Shown here piece by piece: positions 8,130 through 16,612 of a DNA stretch of 52,209 nucleotides. Position 1 is the first letter of the stretch, and every line of letters starts with the position of its first letter. Source of the stretch: Phycisphaerae bacterium (GTDB lineage: Bacteria > Planctomycetota > Phycisphaerae > UBA1845 > PWPN01); assembly GCA_035384605.1 (NCBI GenBank), contig DAOOIV010000024.1:1-52209 (forward strand), in the 5' to 3' direction. A program made the position numbers and the translations under genes. The notes beneath the pieces were generated by a model. It did no database searches, was not told the origin of the DNA, and worked only from the letters and a program-made list of their open reading frames with translations.

Positions 8130-9059
8130 ATGGGCGACATGGCTGCTCCGGTCAATGAGATTCGCACCGGCCGACTACCGCCTTGGCTGAAACGTCCGAG
8201 GCCGGATGCGGCCATGCTGGCCACGCGTGCGGTAGTCGAGGCCGGCGGTGTGGCCACCGTTTGCCGGGAGGCCCGTTGCCCGAATGTGACCGAGTGCTGG
8301 TCGCGACGGACCGCTACGTTCATGATTCTGGGCAGTACCTGCACGCGGAGTTGCAGGTTTTGTGCGGTGAGTCGCGGTCGGCCCTTGCCGCCGGCCGGGG
8401 ATGAGCCGCAGCGTCTGGCCGAGGCTGTCGCCGGGCTTGGTCTGCGGCACGTGGTCATCACCAGCGTGAGCCGCGACGATTTGGAGGACGAGGGGGCGAG
8501 CCATTTTGCCGCCTGCGTCCGCGAGGTTCGTGCCCGCCTGCCGGAGTCGACCATCGAAGTGCTGCCGCCCGATTTCCATGCTCGTGAAGAGTGCATCCTG
8601 GCATTGTGCCAAGCCCGGCCCGACGTATACAACCACAACATCGAGACGGTGGAACGGTTGACGCCGCAGGTTCGCCCTCAGGCCGACTATCGGCGCTCGC
8701 TGAGAGTGCTGCGACTGGTGGGGCAGATTGACGCGTCGATCACGACCAAAAGCGGCCTGATGATCGGGATGGGAGAAACCGGCGACGAAATCGGGCAGAC
8801 ACTGAGTCATCTGCGGGAGGTCGGCTGTGGCATCGTGACCATCGGGCAGTACCTTCAGCCATCCAAGGAGCATTGGCCGGTCGTCCGCTACTATACGCCC
8901 GAGGAATTTGAGGAGCTTGCCGTCAAAGCAAGGGCAATGGGCTTCGCGGCGGTTGCCGCCGGTCCGTTTGTCCGGAGCAGCTACAACGCCGGCAAGGTTT
9001 TTTCCGGCACGGCCATCGGTTCGTCCGGAGGGACAGCCGGTCAGTTGCCGGGTGACTGA
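8130..9059 (+). CDS. lipA: Lipoyl synthase (radical SAM)
   Basis: A 309-residue lipoyl synthase, which inserts two sulfur atoms into octanoyl groups on E2 or H-protein domains. Both cluster motifs are complete: auxiliary C45-x4-C50-x5-C56 and radical SAM C71-x3-C75-x2-C78. The C-terminal R-S-S-Y near 282-285 carries the Ser that ligates the auxiliary cluster. AGGAGG lies 4 nt before the ATG at 8130; a second in-frame ATG at 8139 is possible. No lipB, lipoate ligase or 2-oxoacid dehydrogenase gene is in the window. Its last 19 nt overlap the convergent gene on the other strand. Confidence 0.95.
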   Translation: MGDMAAPVNEIRTGRLPPWLKRPRPDAAMLATRAVVEAGGVATVCREARCPNVTECWSRRTATFMILGSTCTRSCRFCAVSRGRPLPPAGDEPQRLAEAVAGLGLRHVVITSVSRDDLEDEGASHFAACVREVRARLPESTIEVLPPDFHAREECILALCQARPDVYNHNIETVERLTPQVRPQADYRRSLRVLRLVGQIDASITTKSGLMIGMGETGDEIGQTLSHLREVGCGIVTIGQYLQPSKEHWPVVRYYTPEEFEELAVKARAMGFAAVAAGPFVRSSYNAGKVFSGTAIGSSGGTAGQLPGD

Positions 9060-10972
9060 GCGACGTTTGCGATAAGGGCGTCGACGGCGTTGCGAGTCGC
9101 CTGTTCGAGTTCCTGGCGGACCAAGCCGTGCTGCCGGCCGGCCTGGTCTCCTTTTTCAAGAGTCTTGGCCAAGCGGTCGAAAGCCGTCCTGGCGCGGGTC
9201 AGTTTGTCCTTGGTTGCCGCCTTGTCGGTGTTTCTTGTCGACCAGCCATCCAGAACCGTTGAGAGAACGGCCGTCGCTTCGGTGTGACGTCGCAGGTAAG
9301 GTTGCAGCGTCTCAACCAGCGCCTTGTTGGATGTCATCGATGCGATGCGATCAAATTCGACCCGATACCTGGCGGTCAACTCATTGATCTCCTTGAGGCC
9401 GGCTTCGGTCGGCGATTTGAGGAACGCCAGACGCTTGTCGAAGAGCGTCTGGTGAAGATCGTTCACCCAGCGGTGGACCATCGGTCCGACTTCGTGGTTG
9501 GTATCGAACCAATAGAGAGCCCGGCGCAAGGAGTCTTTCGGATCGTATTCCTCGGGGTTCCACAGGTAGTCGGCGGCGGTCATCAGCGGCACTTTGTAGA
9601 TCTCGGCCGGTCCATAAGTGTTGATGCCGGCCGCGCCGTGGACGTAATCGGCCATCTTCGGCCAGGCGCTGGTTGCGATGTGGTCGCAGGTTTCCAGGAA
9701 CGCGTTCATGCGGAACACGTTGCCCCAGCCGGGGGGCATCTTCAACGTGTTGTCCCAGAGGAACAGGCGGCGGGGGGGGCCGATCAGTTCCTGGTAGGCC
9801 TCGATATCGGCGGTTTCATGGCACACGGTAGTCACCTCGCGGCCGGTCCAGACGATGGAGATTTGGGGTGGGATGTTGGCGCACAGGTCGCGCAGGTAGT
9901 CGTGAGCCCACTGGTACCCGCGGGCCTTGTTGGCGGTGAGCCAGTAGGGCGGCGGGCAGAGAAGGATCCGGGTGTCGGGGTGTTTCGCCCAAATCCGCTC
10001 GGCGAAACGCTTGACGATGCTGGCGTTGGCCCCGGCGAGGTTCTCGAATTGTGATCGATCCTCGTCGGGCAGGAATGCAAAGTCGTCAAGGCAGAGCATG
10101 AGCGCGGTACTGCCGTTGGCCAGCGACAACTCGAAGAACGTCGCCAGCGTCTCGATGTCGGTGTCGGAGGTTGCCCGAATGGCTTTTTCCTTGAGCATGT
10201 AGGGGTTGCCGAGTTGCATGATCTGCATGGTGTCCTGGCTTGCGGCGGTTTTGCAGGCGTCGGCTACCATGGTCCGATACGATTCCGGCGGGCTGCGCCA
10301 GTCGGGACAATCGGTGTAGCAAATACCGAACGTGTTCCATTTGAACTGTGGGGCCCACCGGACAAACATCAGGTTGTCGCGGTAGTACCAGCACTGACCC
10401 TTGAACATGCGCAGGGTGAAGGTCGGCCAGTCGCGTACCTGGGCCTGCCTGATGGTGACGCCTTCGGGCGTGCGATCAAGCAACTGGATCAGCGTGCGGA
10501 TTCCATAGTATGCGCCGATGGCGTCGGTGGCGCGTATGGCCACGGTTGTCTTGCCGTCCTCGGCCGTGGTGACGGTCAGGGCATAGGCTTGAGGCCGTTC
10601 GCCGGTGGGCTTTGGCAGATGGGCGGTGCCTCCCGGCCAGTCGGCGTTGATGCCGATGCGAACGCGAGCACCCTCGTTGTTGGCCTCTGCTCGGACGCCC
10701 AGGTCCTGCAGTGCCTCGATCAGTTCCTGACGGCCGGCGGACAGGGGAGCGTGCTTTCCGAAAATCTGGATGCGAAGGACGCCGCTGGAGCGGACCAGCA
10801 GGCGGGGTGGGCCGTTTTCCCGGTAGTCCTTGGGTTTCGGCAGAACCCCAGGGAATTCCGGCGCAAGTGACGGTTGTTCGGCCATCGAACCAGACCAAGA
10901 GGCCAAGACAGGCAGCATTGTTGACAACACGTATGGAGCGATGCTGAAGGCCAGCGTTCGCCGGGTAGGCAT
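9041..10972 (-). CDS. Secreted GH84-like beta-N-acetylglucosaminidase (divergent)
   Basis: A 643-residue protein with an N-terminal signal peptide (MPTRRTLAFS...). Residues about 40-180 resemble the GH20/GH84 N-terminal domain, including GAYYGIRTLIQLL (153-165). The catalytic barrel follows with LCLDDFAFL around 293-301; two adjacent Asp (296, 297) are the catalytic pair of GH84 enzymes. The usual R-G-x-x-E-G-F-Y-G motif at the barrel start is not seen; FTLRMFKGQCWY stands there instead, so substrate or activity may differ. The C-terminal part is helical. The ATG at 10972 has GGAGGT 7 nt upstream. A role in amino-sugar or mucin-like glycan breakdown is inferred from family only. Confidence 0.75.
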   Translation of the reverse strand: MPTRRTLAFSIAPYVLSTMLPVLASWSGSMAEQPSLAPEFPGVLPKPKDYRENGPPRLLVRSSGVLRIQIFGKHAPLSAGRQELIEALQDLGVRAEANNEGARVRIGINADWPGGTAHLPKPTGERPQAYALTVTTAEDGKTTVAIRATDAIGAYYGIRTLIQLLDRTPEGVTIRQAQVRDWPTFTLRMFKGQCWYYRDNLMFVRWAPQFKWNTFGICYTDCPDWRSPPESYRTMVADACKTAASQDTMQIMQLGNPYMLKEKAIRATSDTDIETLATFFELSLANGSTALMLCLDDFAFLPDEDRSQFENLAGANASIVKRFAERIWAKHPDTRILLCPPPYWLTANKARGYQWAHDYLRDLCANIPPQISIVWTGREVTTVCHETADIEAYQELIGPPRRLFLWDNTLKMPPGWGNVFRMNAFLETCDHIATSAWPKMADYVHGAAGINTYGPAEIYKVPLMTAADYLWNPEEYDPKDSLRRALYWFDTNHEVGPMVHRWVNDLHQTLFDKRLAFLKSPTEAGLKEINELTARYRVEFDRIASMTSNKALVETLQPYLRRHTEATAVLSTVLDGWSTRNTDKAATKDKLTRARTAFDRLAKTLEKGDQAGRQHGLVRQELEQATRNAVDALIANVAQSPGN

Positions 10973-11259
10973 GTTTGTCACCTCCGGGCTGTGGTTGCCG
11001 CCCGCCGGCTCTTCGGCGATGGGGGGCGCCGAACGCGGCCGCCGGCGGGCATCGGTGGCTGCTCTCAGGTTGACCGAAAACCGCGAGAAGATCAACCCCG
11101 GCATTGGATGCCGCAACGTCGGGGAGTCAAGAATGATGAATGGTGCGACGAGAATGATAGGTGCGGCCCCGTTGCCTGCCAAGGGCAATACTGGTGATTT
11201 TCGGATGGTAATGGGTCTGCCCGCTGCGAACAAGCTCAGATTCGCCGGATTTCGGACGG

Positions 11260-12708
11260 CTATATGCCCTCAATCACCTTGAAGCCCATCAGCGGTGCCA
11301 GTTGGCGCACCCCGGCCAGGCGGTCGCCGTAGAAGACCACCCGGTGAAGTTGCGGCACCCAGCCGTCGACCAGCCCGGCGCCCCAGTTGGCCAGCATCGC
11401 CGCGGCGTTGGCCACCTCGGTGGTGATCTGTGTCCGGCAGCCACGGTCGTCGAAGTCGGGGATCTCGATGATCTTGCCTGTCGAGGCAATCATCGTGTCG
11501 AGGTTGACCAGCTTGGCGCAAGTGATCACCTGCCCGAGGCGCATCTCGACTTCAAGCGCCGCTCCCTTGTCGTCGTCGGTGTGCGTGCGGATGATGAACG
11601 GCGCCCGCTCGCCGGCCGGCCCATCCATCCGCGTGGGGGCGGTGCAGTGAGCATGGATTACGGCGTTCTTCGAGGTGTCGAACAGCGGATCGCTGATGAA
11701 GCCCGGCACGCCGAAGGCGTAAGTGAAGATGAGCATGGTCAGTGATGAGTCCATGTCCGCCTCGCACGCCCCGACCAGCCCCATGTCCAACAGCCGCGTG
11801 AACCCCAGGCACGGATAGCCGAGGATGTCGATCGGGATGCCGCCGAGACAATTGATGGTAATGGCCTGTGCCCGATTGGCGGTCAGGATGGCCTTCATCG
11901 CCAGAAACATCTTGGATGACTTGATGATCTCCTCGCGTGTCGGCTCGATGATCTTGCGGGCCTGCTTGATCCAGATTTGCTCGGCCTCGGCTTCGGCCAG
12001 TTTCGGATCGACGCTCTTGTGTGCCTCGATCACCTCTTCGACGGAAACGGGGATGACTTCAACGCCAAGCTTTTCCTTGACTCTCTCGGGCACGATGGCG
12101 GGGGGCGTGCCGGCCGGCCGTCCGACAACCACGAGCCGCGAGCGGGCCATCCGGGCTGGCACGGCCACGATATTGACCGCGTCGGCCAGCTCGTTCAGAT
12201 CACGGGTGGCGAACAGGGCGACCTTCTTGCCCGCGTTCTGCCATTGCTGGACGAACATCCATTCGTGCCCGCTGAACGGCTGCGAGAAGAACGCGGTGGG
12301 CCGTCCGGCATCGACGATCTGCTGCAAGATAGGCAGGACGCCGAGTGCCAGGTGGATCAGCAGCACCCCATCGGCCTCCTTGAGCTTCGGTATCAGCTTG
12401 GCAGCCTCTTCGGCCGTCTGAACCAGCTCCCCACCGACCAGCTCAACGTCGCCCATACGTGCCTTGAGCTCCGCCAGCTTCCGCTCGAACACCGGCACCT
12501 CATCCTCGGGCTTGAACGCCGGTTTCGGCCAGGCCGCACGTTGCCGGCCGACGTAGACCCGGTGGATCTTCACCGGCGGATACGCCGTCCGTCCGTCCGC
12601 CTTGCGATCCGTTGCGGTTTGGCCCATAACCGTCCGGCCAAACAAAGCCGCCCCCGTTCCGGCCGCCGCCGCACTCATGAAGCCGCGTCGAGAGAGTGTC
12701 TCTTTCAT
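11260..12708 (-). CDS. Tat-exported L-fucose/arabinose isomerase-like protein
   Basis: A 482-residue protein with a twin-arginine signal (SRRGFM at about 6-11, then an Ala-rich stretch). The body resembles the L-fucose/L-arabinose isomerase fold: an N-terminal part with GVLLIHLALGVLPILQQIV and FFSQPFSGHEW, and a C-terminal part with CEADMDSSLTM and HAHCTAPTRM, where such enzymes bind metal and sugar. Export through Tat would fit a protein folded with a metal. AGGAGG lies upstream of the ATG at 12708. It is upstream of the GH84-like gene on the same strand with a 287-nt gap, so co-transcription is uncertain. Substrate unknown; many planctomycete relatives are annotated only as hypothetical. 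Confidence 0.7.
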   Translation of the reverse strand: MKETLSRRGFMSAAAAGTGAALFGRTVMGQTATDRKADGRTAYPPVKIHRVYVGRQRAAWPKPAFKPEDEVPVFERKLAELKARMGDVELVGGELVQTAEEAAKLIPKLKEADGVLLIHLALGVLPILQQIVDAGRPTAFFSQPFSGHEWMFVQQWQNAGKKVALFATRDLNELADAVNIVAVPARMARSRLVVVGRPAGTPPAIVPERVKEKLGVEVIPVSVEEVIEAHKSVDPKLAEAEAEQIWIKQARKIIEPTREEIIKSSKMFLAMKAILTANRAQAITINCLGGIPIDILGYPCLGFTRLLDMGLVGACEADMDSSLTMLIFTYAFGVPGFISDPLFDTSKNAVIHAHCTAPTRMDGPAGERAPFIIRTHTDDDKGAALEVEMRLGQVITCAKLVNLDTMIASTGKIIEIPDFDDRGCRTQITTEVANAAAMLANWGAGLVDGWVPQLHRVVFYGDRLAGVRQLAPLMGFKVIEGI

Positions 12709-13218
12709 GTCCTTGGTCCTCCTGGTGGGTGGCCGGGGGCAGATGCCTGTGTGCTCGATTGGATCCGGGGTTGACTCCCGGCTTTCCAGACAGTCTATCA
12801 GATCGAAGCCTTTCCGGGAAACTCCAAAGTGCTGCCGACGATTGTGTCGGCATGGTCGCACGGACCGGCGGAGCACGCGCGACACGTGCGGCCGGTCGGG
12901 CGACATGAGCCGCGCGGATGGTGTGCTTCCCGGCCGGGCGCAAGTGGCGAAGACCTGCCAGTCTTGGCTGCAGAACATGGCAGGTCTTGGTCGCCACGGC
13001 AACCTCGACACTGATCTACTGACTGGCGCCCTCGGTTTCGCACACATTCCAAGCGAGTTTTCCTGCTTTGTCTTCAGAGACGGCATGTCAATGTATTTGG
13101 GGCATGCCGATGCAGAGCCGTGGGCCAGGCAGGCGGTAGAGCCGCAGGCATGGTCCCCGGCGTCTTGTGCATGTAGGGCACCGGAGACCCCGGAATGCCA
13201 TCTGCTGACCGCTGAACC
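12709..13218. other. Intergenic region with several hairpins
   Basis: 510 nt between two minus-strand genes with no convincing gene. It holds a series of inverted repeats: GCCGAC/GTCGGC at 12834-12851, the large hairpin at 12944-12997 (listed separately), CGGCATG/CATGCCG at 13081-13109 and GGTC-CCGG/CCGG-GACC at 13152-13189. None is followed by a U-run, so they do not look like terminators. Confidence 0.5.
12944..12997. repeat. 17-bp bulged hairpin
   Basis: GTGGCGA (12944-12950) pairs with TCGCCAC (12991-12997), and AGACCTGCCA (12951-12960) pairs with TGGCAGGTCT (12978-12987). A 3-nt bulge (TGG) interrupts the 3' arm and the loop is 17 nt. All 17 pairs are Watson-Crick. The layout (outer stem, bulge on the 3' side after GGTCT, inner AGACC stem, loop containing GCAGAA) matches the hairpin at 29527-29576, suggesting a repeat family. 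Confidence 0.6.
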
Positions 13219-14190
13219 TCAGATCTGGAAGTCCAGTTTCCAGGGCTCGGCTCGGGTGTCGGTTGGTTCGCGCTTGCGGACGGTGAGCTCCGGATCCTTC
13301 ATTCGGACGGTGGCATTGTCCGGAATGCTGCTGGTCAGGAAGACGGATGCGCCGATGACGGCTCCTTCACCGATGACCGTTTCGCCACCGAGGACCGTGG
13401 CATTGGCGTAGATGGTGACGTTGTTCTTGACGGTCGGATGGCGCTTGTGTCCGCGGATCAGACGGCCACGGGCGTCCTTCGGGAACGACAGCGCTCCAAG
13501 GGTCACGCCCTGGTAGAGTTTGACGTTGTCGCCGATTTCCGTAGTCTCGCCGATAACCACGCCGGTCGCGTGATCGATGAAGAAATTGCGGCCGATCCTT
13601 GCCCCGGGGTGGATATCGGCTCCCGTCTTGGAGTGGGCCCACTCGTTCATGATCCGCGGAATGAGTGGCACATCCATCAGGTACAGTTCATGGGCGAAAC
13701 GATAGACGGTAATCGCGAGCACGCCGGGGTAGGACATGATGATCTCGTCCATGCTGGCGGCCGCGGGGTCGCCGTCGTAGGCGGCCTGGACGTCGCCGGC
13801 CAGCATTTCGCGAATGGCGGGTACGGTCTCGATGAACCGCATGGTCATGTCCCGCGCGTCCTGTTCGCATCGGTTGGCGGCGCAGTCTTCGTTGCACTCG
13901 GTGCGTCGTTTGTGACAGATGGCCCGGAAGATCTGCTCGTGTAGCTTCTCACCGAGCTTGGGCAGCAGCTCGCCGACGTGGAAGGTAACGTTGTGCTGGT
14001 TGAGGTTCTGCCGGCCGTGGTAGCCGGGGTAGGCCAATTCGAGCAGCAGGTGGATGATCTCGATGATCTCGGCTCGGCCGGGCAGATAAACATGATCGAG
14101 ATGGCGGGTTCGTTCATCCTCGTTGTAGCTGGTCATGACGCGGTTGACCAGCTCTGGCAGTCGCTCAGCGATTCTGAACCTGGTTGACAT
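13219..14190 (-). CDS. cysE: Serine O-acetyltransferase
   Basis: A 323-residue enzyme making O-acetylserine, the precursor of cysteine. The C-terminal left-handed beta-helix is clear: HPGARIGRNFFIDHATG, VVIGETTEIGDNVKLYQG and GGETVIGEGAVIGASVFL hexapeptide repeats, with the catalytic His/Asp region in the first. The N-terminal helical domain is long (about 190 residues) and carries an unusual Cys group, C92-x6-C99-x3-C103-x4-C108, not part of ordinary CysE. GGAGAG lies about 6 nt before the ATG. No cysK lies nearby. Some long SATs of this type (EpsC/SrpH) serve sulfur metabolism in the same way. Confidence 0.93.
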   Translation of the reverse strand: MSTRFRIAERLPELVNRVMTSYNEDERTRHLDHVYLPGRAEIIEIIHLLLELAYPGYHGRQNLNQHNVTFHVGELLPKLGEKLHEQIFRAICHKRRTECNEDCAANRCEQDARDMTMRFIETVPAIREMLAGDVQAAYDGDPAAASMDEIIMSYPGVLAITVYRFAHELYLMDVPLIPRIMNEWAHSKTGADIHPGARIGRNFFIDHATGVVIGETTEIGDNVKLYQGVTLGALSFPKDARGRLIRGHKRHPTVKNNVTIYANATVLGGETVIGEGAVIGASVFLTSSIPDNATVRMKDPELTVRKREPTDTRAEPWKLDFQI

Positions 14191-14720
14191 TGGTGTCTCT
14201 CCGTGTTTCCTGACCGAGGTCAGAGTTTACGGGATTCTAGCAATCGCAATGCCTGGCGCGTAGTCGGTTGTCGGGAGGTGCGTGACAGTCTGGGCGGGCA
14301 TGCCGACCGGTCCAGGTTGGGCGATCAACCTCCTTCAGGGGGGCCGCCAAAGGCCGGCTGACAGGCCGACCGTTATACGGCCGGTTGGTGGTCGCCCGCG
14401 GTTCTTCTTCCTTTCCATGGTCTCGGCCCGTTTCAGAGGGCTTGATGGGGTAACACAGAGAAGGAGGAATCGGCCCACTGTGAACCAGTCGTAAAACGAC
14501 CGGCCTGATTGCCCTTCAGGAAAGACCGCTGAAGCGGTTCTGCTTTCGGCTTGCGTTCGCCACAACCGGGTCAGCCGCGGGGAGTGCCGCCGCTTCTGTC
14601 GCTGGCCCGTTGTCGGGGCGGTCAATTGATGTCGTTGCAAACCGCGCGACGGCGGCATAGACTCCGTAGGAGTCCACCAGAAGGAACACGGCCGAGTGTC
14701 AGCCGTCCGGGAAGGGTTTC
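14191..14720. other. Divergent intergenic region, no gene
   Basis: 530 nt between divergent cysE and larC. Only small inverted repeats were seen (AGGTT/AACCT near 14314-14331; ACCGC/GCGGT near 14526-14539) and a possible larC promoter at 14635. No tRNA, riboswitch or protein gene was recognised. Confidence 0.45.
14635..14663 (+). promoter_or_regulatory. Possible sigma-70 type promoter of larC
   Basis: TTGCAA (14635-14640) and TAGACT (14658-14663) are separated by exactly 17 nt, 57 nt upstream of the larC ATG. Each box matches four of six consensus positions. Confidence 0.35.
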
Positions 14721-15923
14721 ATGCGTATCGCGTATTTCGATTGTTTTAGCGGGGCGAGCGGGGACATGATCCTCGGCGCCCTGCTGGATGCAGGACTGTG
14801 TCTGAATGAATTGAGGGAAGACCTGGCCTCGCTGGGCATAGGGGGGTACGCACTTGCGGCCGAGCGCATCCGAAAGCAGGGCTTCGCGGCCACGCAGTTC
14901 GAGGTTCGCATCGAGGCTGCCGATAAGCCGCACCGGCACCTGAAACACATCCGCGAGATCATCGAGAACGGGCGGTTGCCCAGTGCTGTTCGCGAGCGGG
15001 CCATGGCCATCTTCACGAGGCTGGCCGAGGCCGAGGCCGAGGCGCACGGCACCAGCGTTGAGAAGGTCCATTTCCACGAGGTTGGGGCGATCGATTCCAT
15101 TGTGGACATCGTCGGAGCCTGCGTGGCACTCGATCGGCTGGGTATCGAGGAAGTCCACTGCTCGCCGATTCCGACCGGCGGCGGCACGCTTTGTTGTGAT
15201 CATGGGGTGATGCCGGTTCCCGCACCGGCGACGGCCAGACTGCTCAAGGGGGTGCCGTTGGCCGCCTGCGAGGAGATGTCTGAACTGACCACGCCGACCG
15301 GGGCGGCGATCCTGACGACGGTGGCCCGGTCCTTTGGTCCTCTGCCCGCGATGGTGACGGATCGGATCGGCGTCGGTGCCGGCAAGCGTGAAGGCAAGAC
15401 CCGCCCGAATATTCTGCGTGTTCTGATCGGCGAGGCGGTGGGGGCCAGTGCGTCCGACGACGAGTCCGATGAGGTGCTGGTCCTGGAGGCCAACCTTGAC
15501 GACGCGACGGGAGAGGTCGTCGGTCACGTTTACGACCTGCTGTTTGCCGCAGGTGCACTGGATGTTTACTCATCGCCGATCTATATGAAGAAGAATCGTC
15601 CGGCGACGCTGCTGACCGTCTTGGCGCCGCCGCCCTTGCGCGAGACTATAGAGGGCATCCTGTTTGCCGAGACGACGACGTTCGGCATCCGCAGCCACCT
15701 GGCCTCGCGGCATAAACTGGCCCGGACTTTTGAGACGGTTGAAACCGGCTTCGGCCCTGTCCGGATCAAGGTCGGGCGCCGGCGGGGCCGCGTGGTCACG
15801 GCGTCGCCTGAATTCGAGGATTGCCGCGAGGCGGCCAAGCGTTCGTCGCTGCCCTTGCGCGAGGTCATGGAGCTCGCCATGCGGATCTGGCGGTCAAGAA
15901 GCGGTGGTTGCGAACCTGTCTGA
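14721..15923 (+). CDS. larC: Nickel pincer cofactor nickel insertase LarC
   Basis: A 400-residue LarC, the CTP-dependent cyclometallase that inserts nickel into the pincer cofactor used by lactate racemase and related racemases or epimerases. Recognised by the start MRIAYFDCFSGASGDM, the VHFHEVGAIDSIVDIVG block at about 114-130, IPTGGGTLCCDHGVMPVPAPA and the ELTTPTGAAIL segment. In Lactobacillus the gene is read as larC1/larC2 by a programmed frameshift; here it is one continuous frame. No larA, larB or larE is in the window. GGGAAGGG lies about 6 nt before the ATG. Confidence 0.93.
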   Translation: MRIAYFDCFSGASGDMILGALLDAGLCLNELREDLASLGIGGYALAAERIRKQGFAATQFEVRIEAADKPHRHLKHIREIIENGRLPSAVRERAMAIFTRLAEAEAEAHGTSVEKVHFHEVGAIDSIVDIVGACVALDRLGIEEVHCSPIPTGGGTLCCDHGVMPVPAPATARLLKGVPLAACEEMSELTTPTGAAILTTVARSFGPLPAMVTDRIGVGAGKREGKTRPNILRVLIGEAVGASASDDESDEVLVLEANLDDATGEVVGHVYDLLFAAGALDVYSSPIYMKKNRPATLLTVLAPPPLRETIEGILFAETTTFGIRSHLASRHKLARTFETVETGFGPVRIKVGRRRGRVVTASPEFEDCREAAKRSSLPLREVMELAMRIWRSRSGGCEPV

Positions 15924-15953
15924 CCTGCGGGGACCGATATAGGGTGCATACAC

Positions 15954-16526
15954 GTGCTCGGAGAAGGCATCAGAGAGACGCTGAGCAGGATTCTGGAGAG
16001 CCAGAATCTTTTTCCTCTTGCGTTGCTTGTGGCTCTCACGACGTACCTGTTATGGACGTCCCGGCGCAAGCTGCGACAACACGCCAATCAGCCGAAGCGG
16101 TCAACGCCGCAGCGGGAACCGGAACCGGTTTCCCCGGGTTCAAAGGAGCAACTGCGCCGCGATCTGGAGAGTCTGATCGCTGAGCTGGAGCAGCTTTCGA
16201 GGAAGATCAGCGCCGAGATTGATACCCGGTTTGCCAAGCTGGAAGCGGCGATGCATGACGCAGACAGGCGGATTGCCGCCCTGCACCGACTGACGCAGCA
16301 GCAGGAAGGGTCGACGGCCCGAATGCCGGCCCGAGAGGAATCAGAGGGAGCCAAGCCGGCGTCCGATCGGCCGGAAGATCGTTATGCGCTGATCTATGAA
16401 CTGACGGACGTCGGATTCTCACCTGTCGAGATCGCCCGGGATCTGGGCCGGACGCCGGGCGAGGTCGAGTTGATTCTCAATCTTCGCAACAGGGGCCGGC
16501 CCAAGGCCCCGGACTCACCATCTTAA
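15954..16526 (+). CDS. Membrane-anchored coiled-coil/HTH protein (DUF6115-like)
   Basis: A 190-residue protein starting with GTG. One membrane helix lies at about 18-35 (LFPLALLVALTTYLLW), then a Pro-rich linker, a coiled coil at about 60-110 (LRRDLESLIAELEQLSRKIS) and a C-terminal helix-turn-helix-like segment (VGFSPVEIARDLGRTPGEVE) before a basic end. This order resembles DUF6115/DUF2802 proteins, whose role is not established; some sit near flagellar genes, which are not seen here. It follows larC by 30 nt, so may be co-transcribed. The function is unknown. Confidence 0.7.
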   Translation: MLGEGIRETLSRILESQNLFPLALLVALTTYLLWTSRRKLRQHANQPKRSTPQREPEPVSPGSKEQLRRDLESLIAELEQLSRKISAEIDTRFAKLEAAMHDADRRIAALHRLTQQQEGSTARMPAREESEGAKPASDRPEDRYALIYELTDVGFSPVEIARDLGRTPGEVELILNLRNRGRPKAPDSPS

Positions 16527-16612
16527 GCTGTTCGCGGCGCAAACACGTGCCGCCGGCTGGCCCGGCGGTTCACGCGGACTCTGAGGGAACGAGCCGGTCT
16601 GGGAAGAATCGG

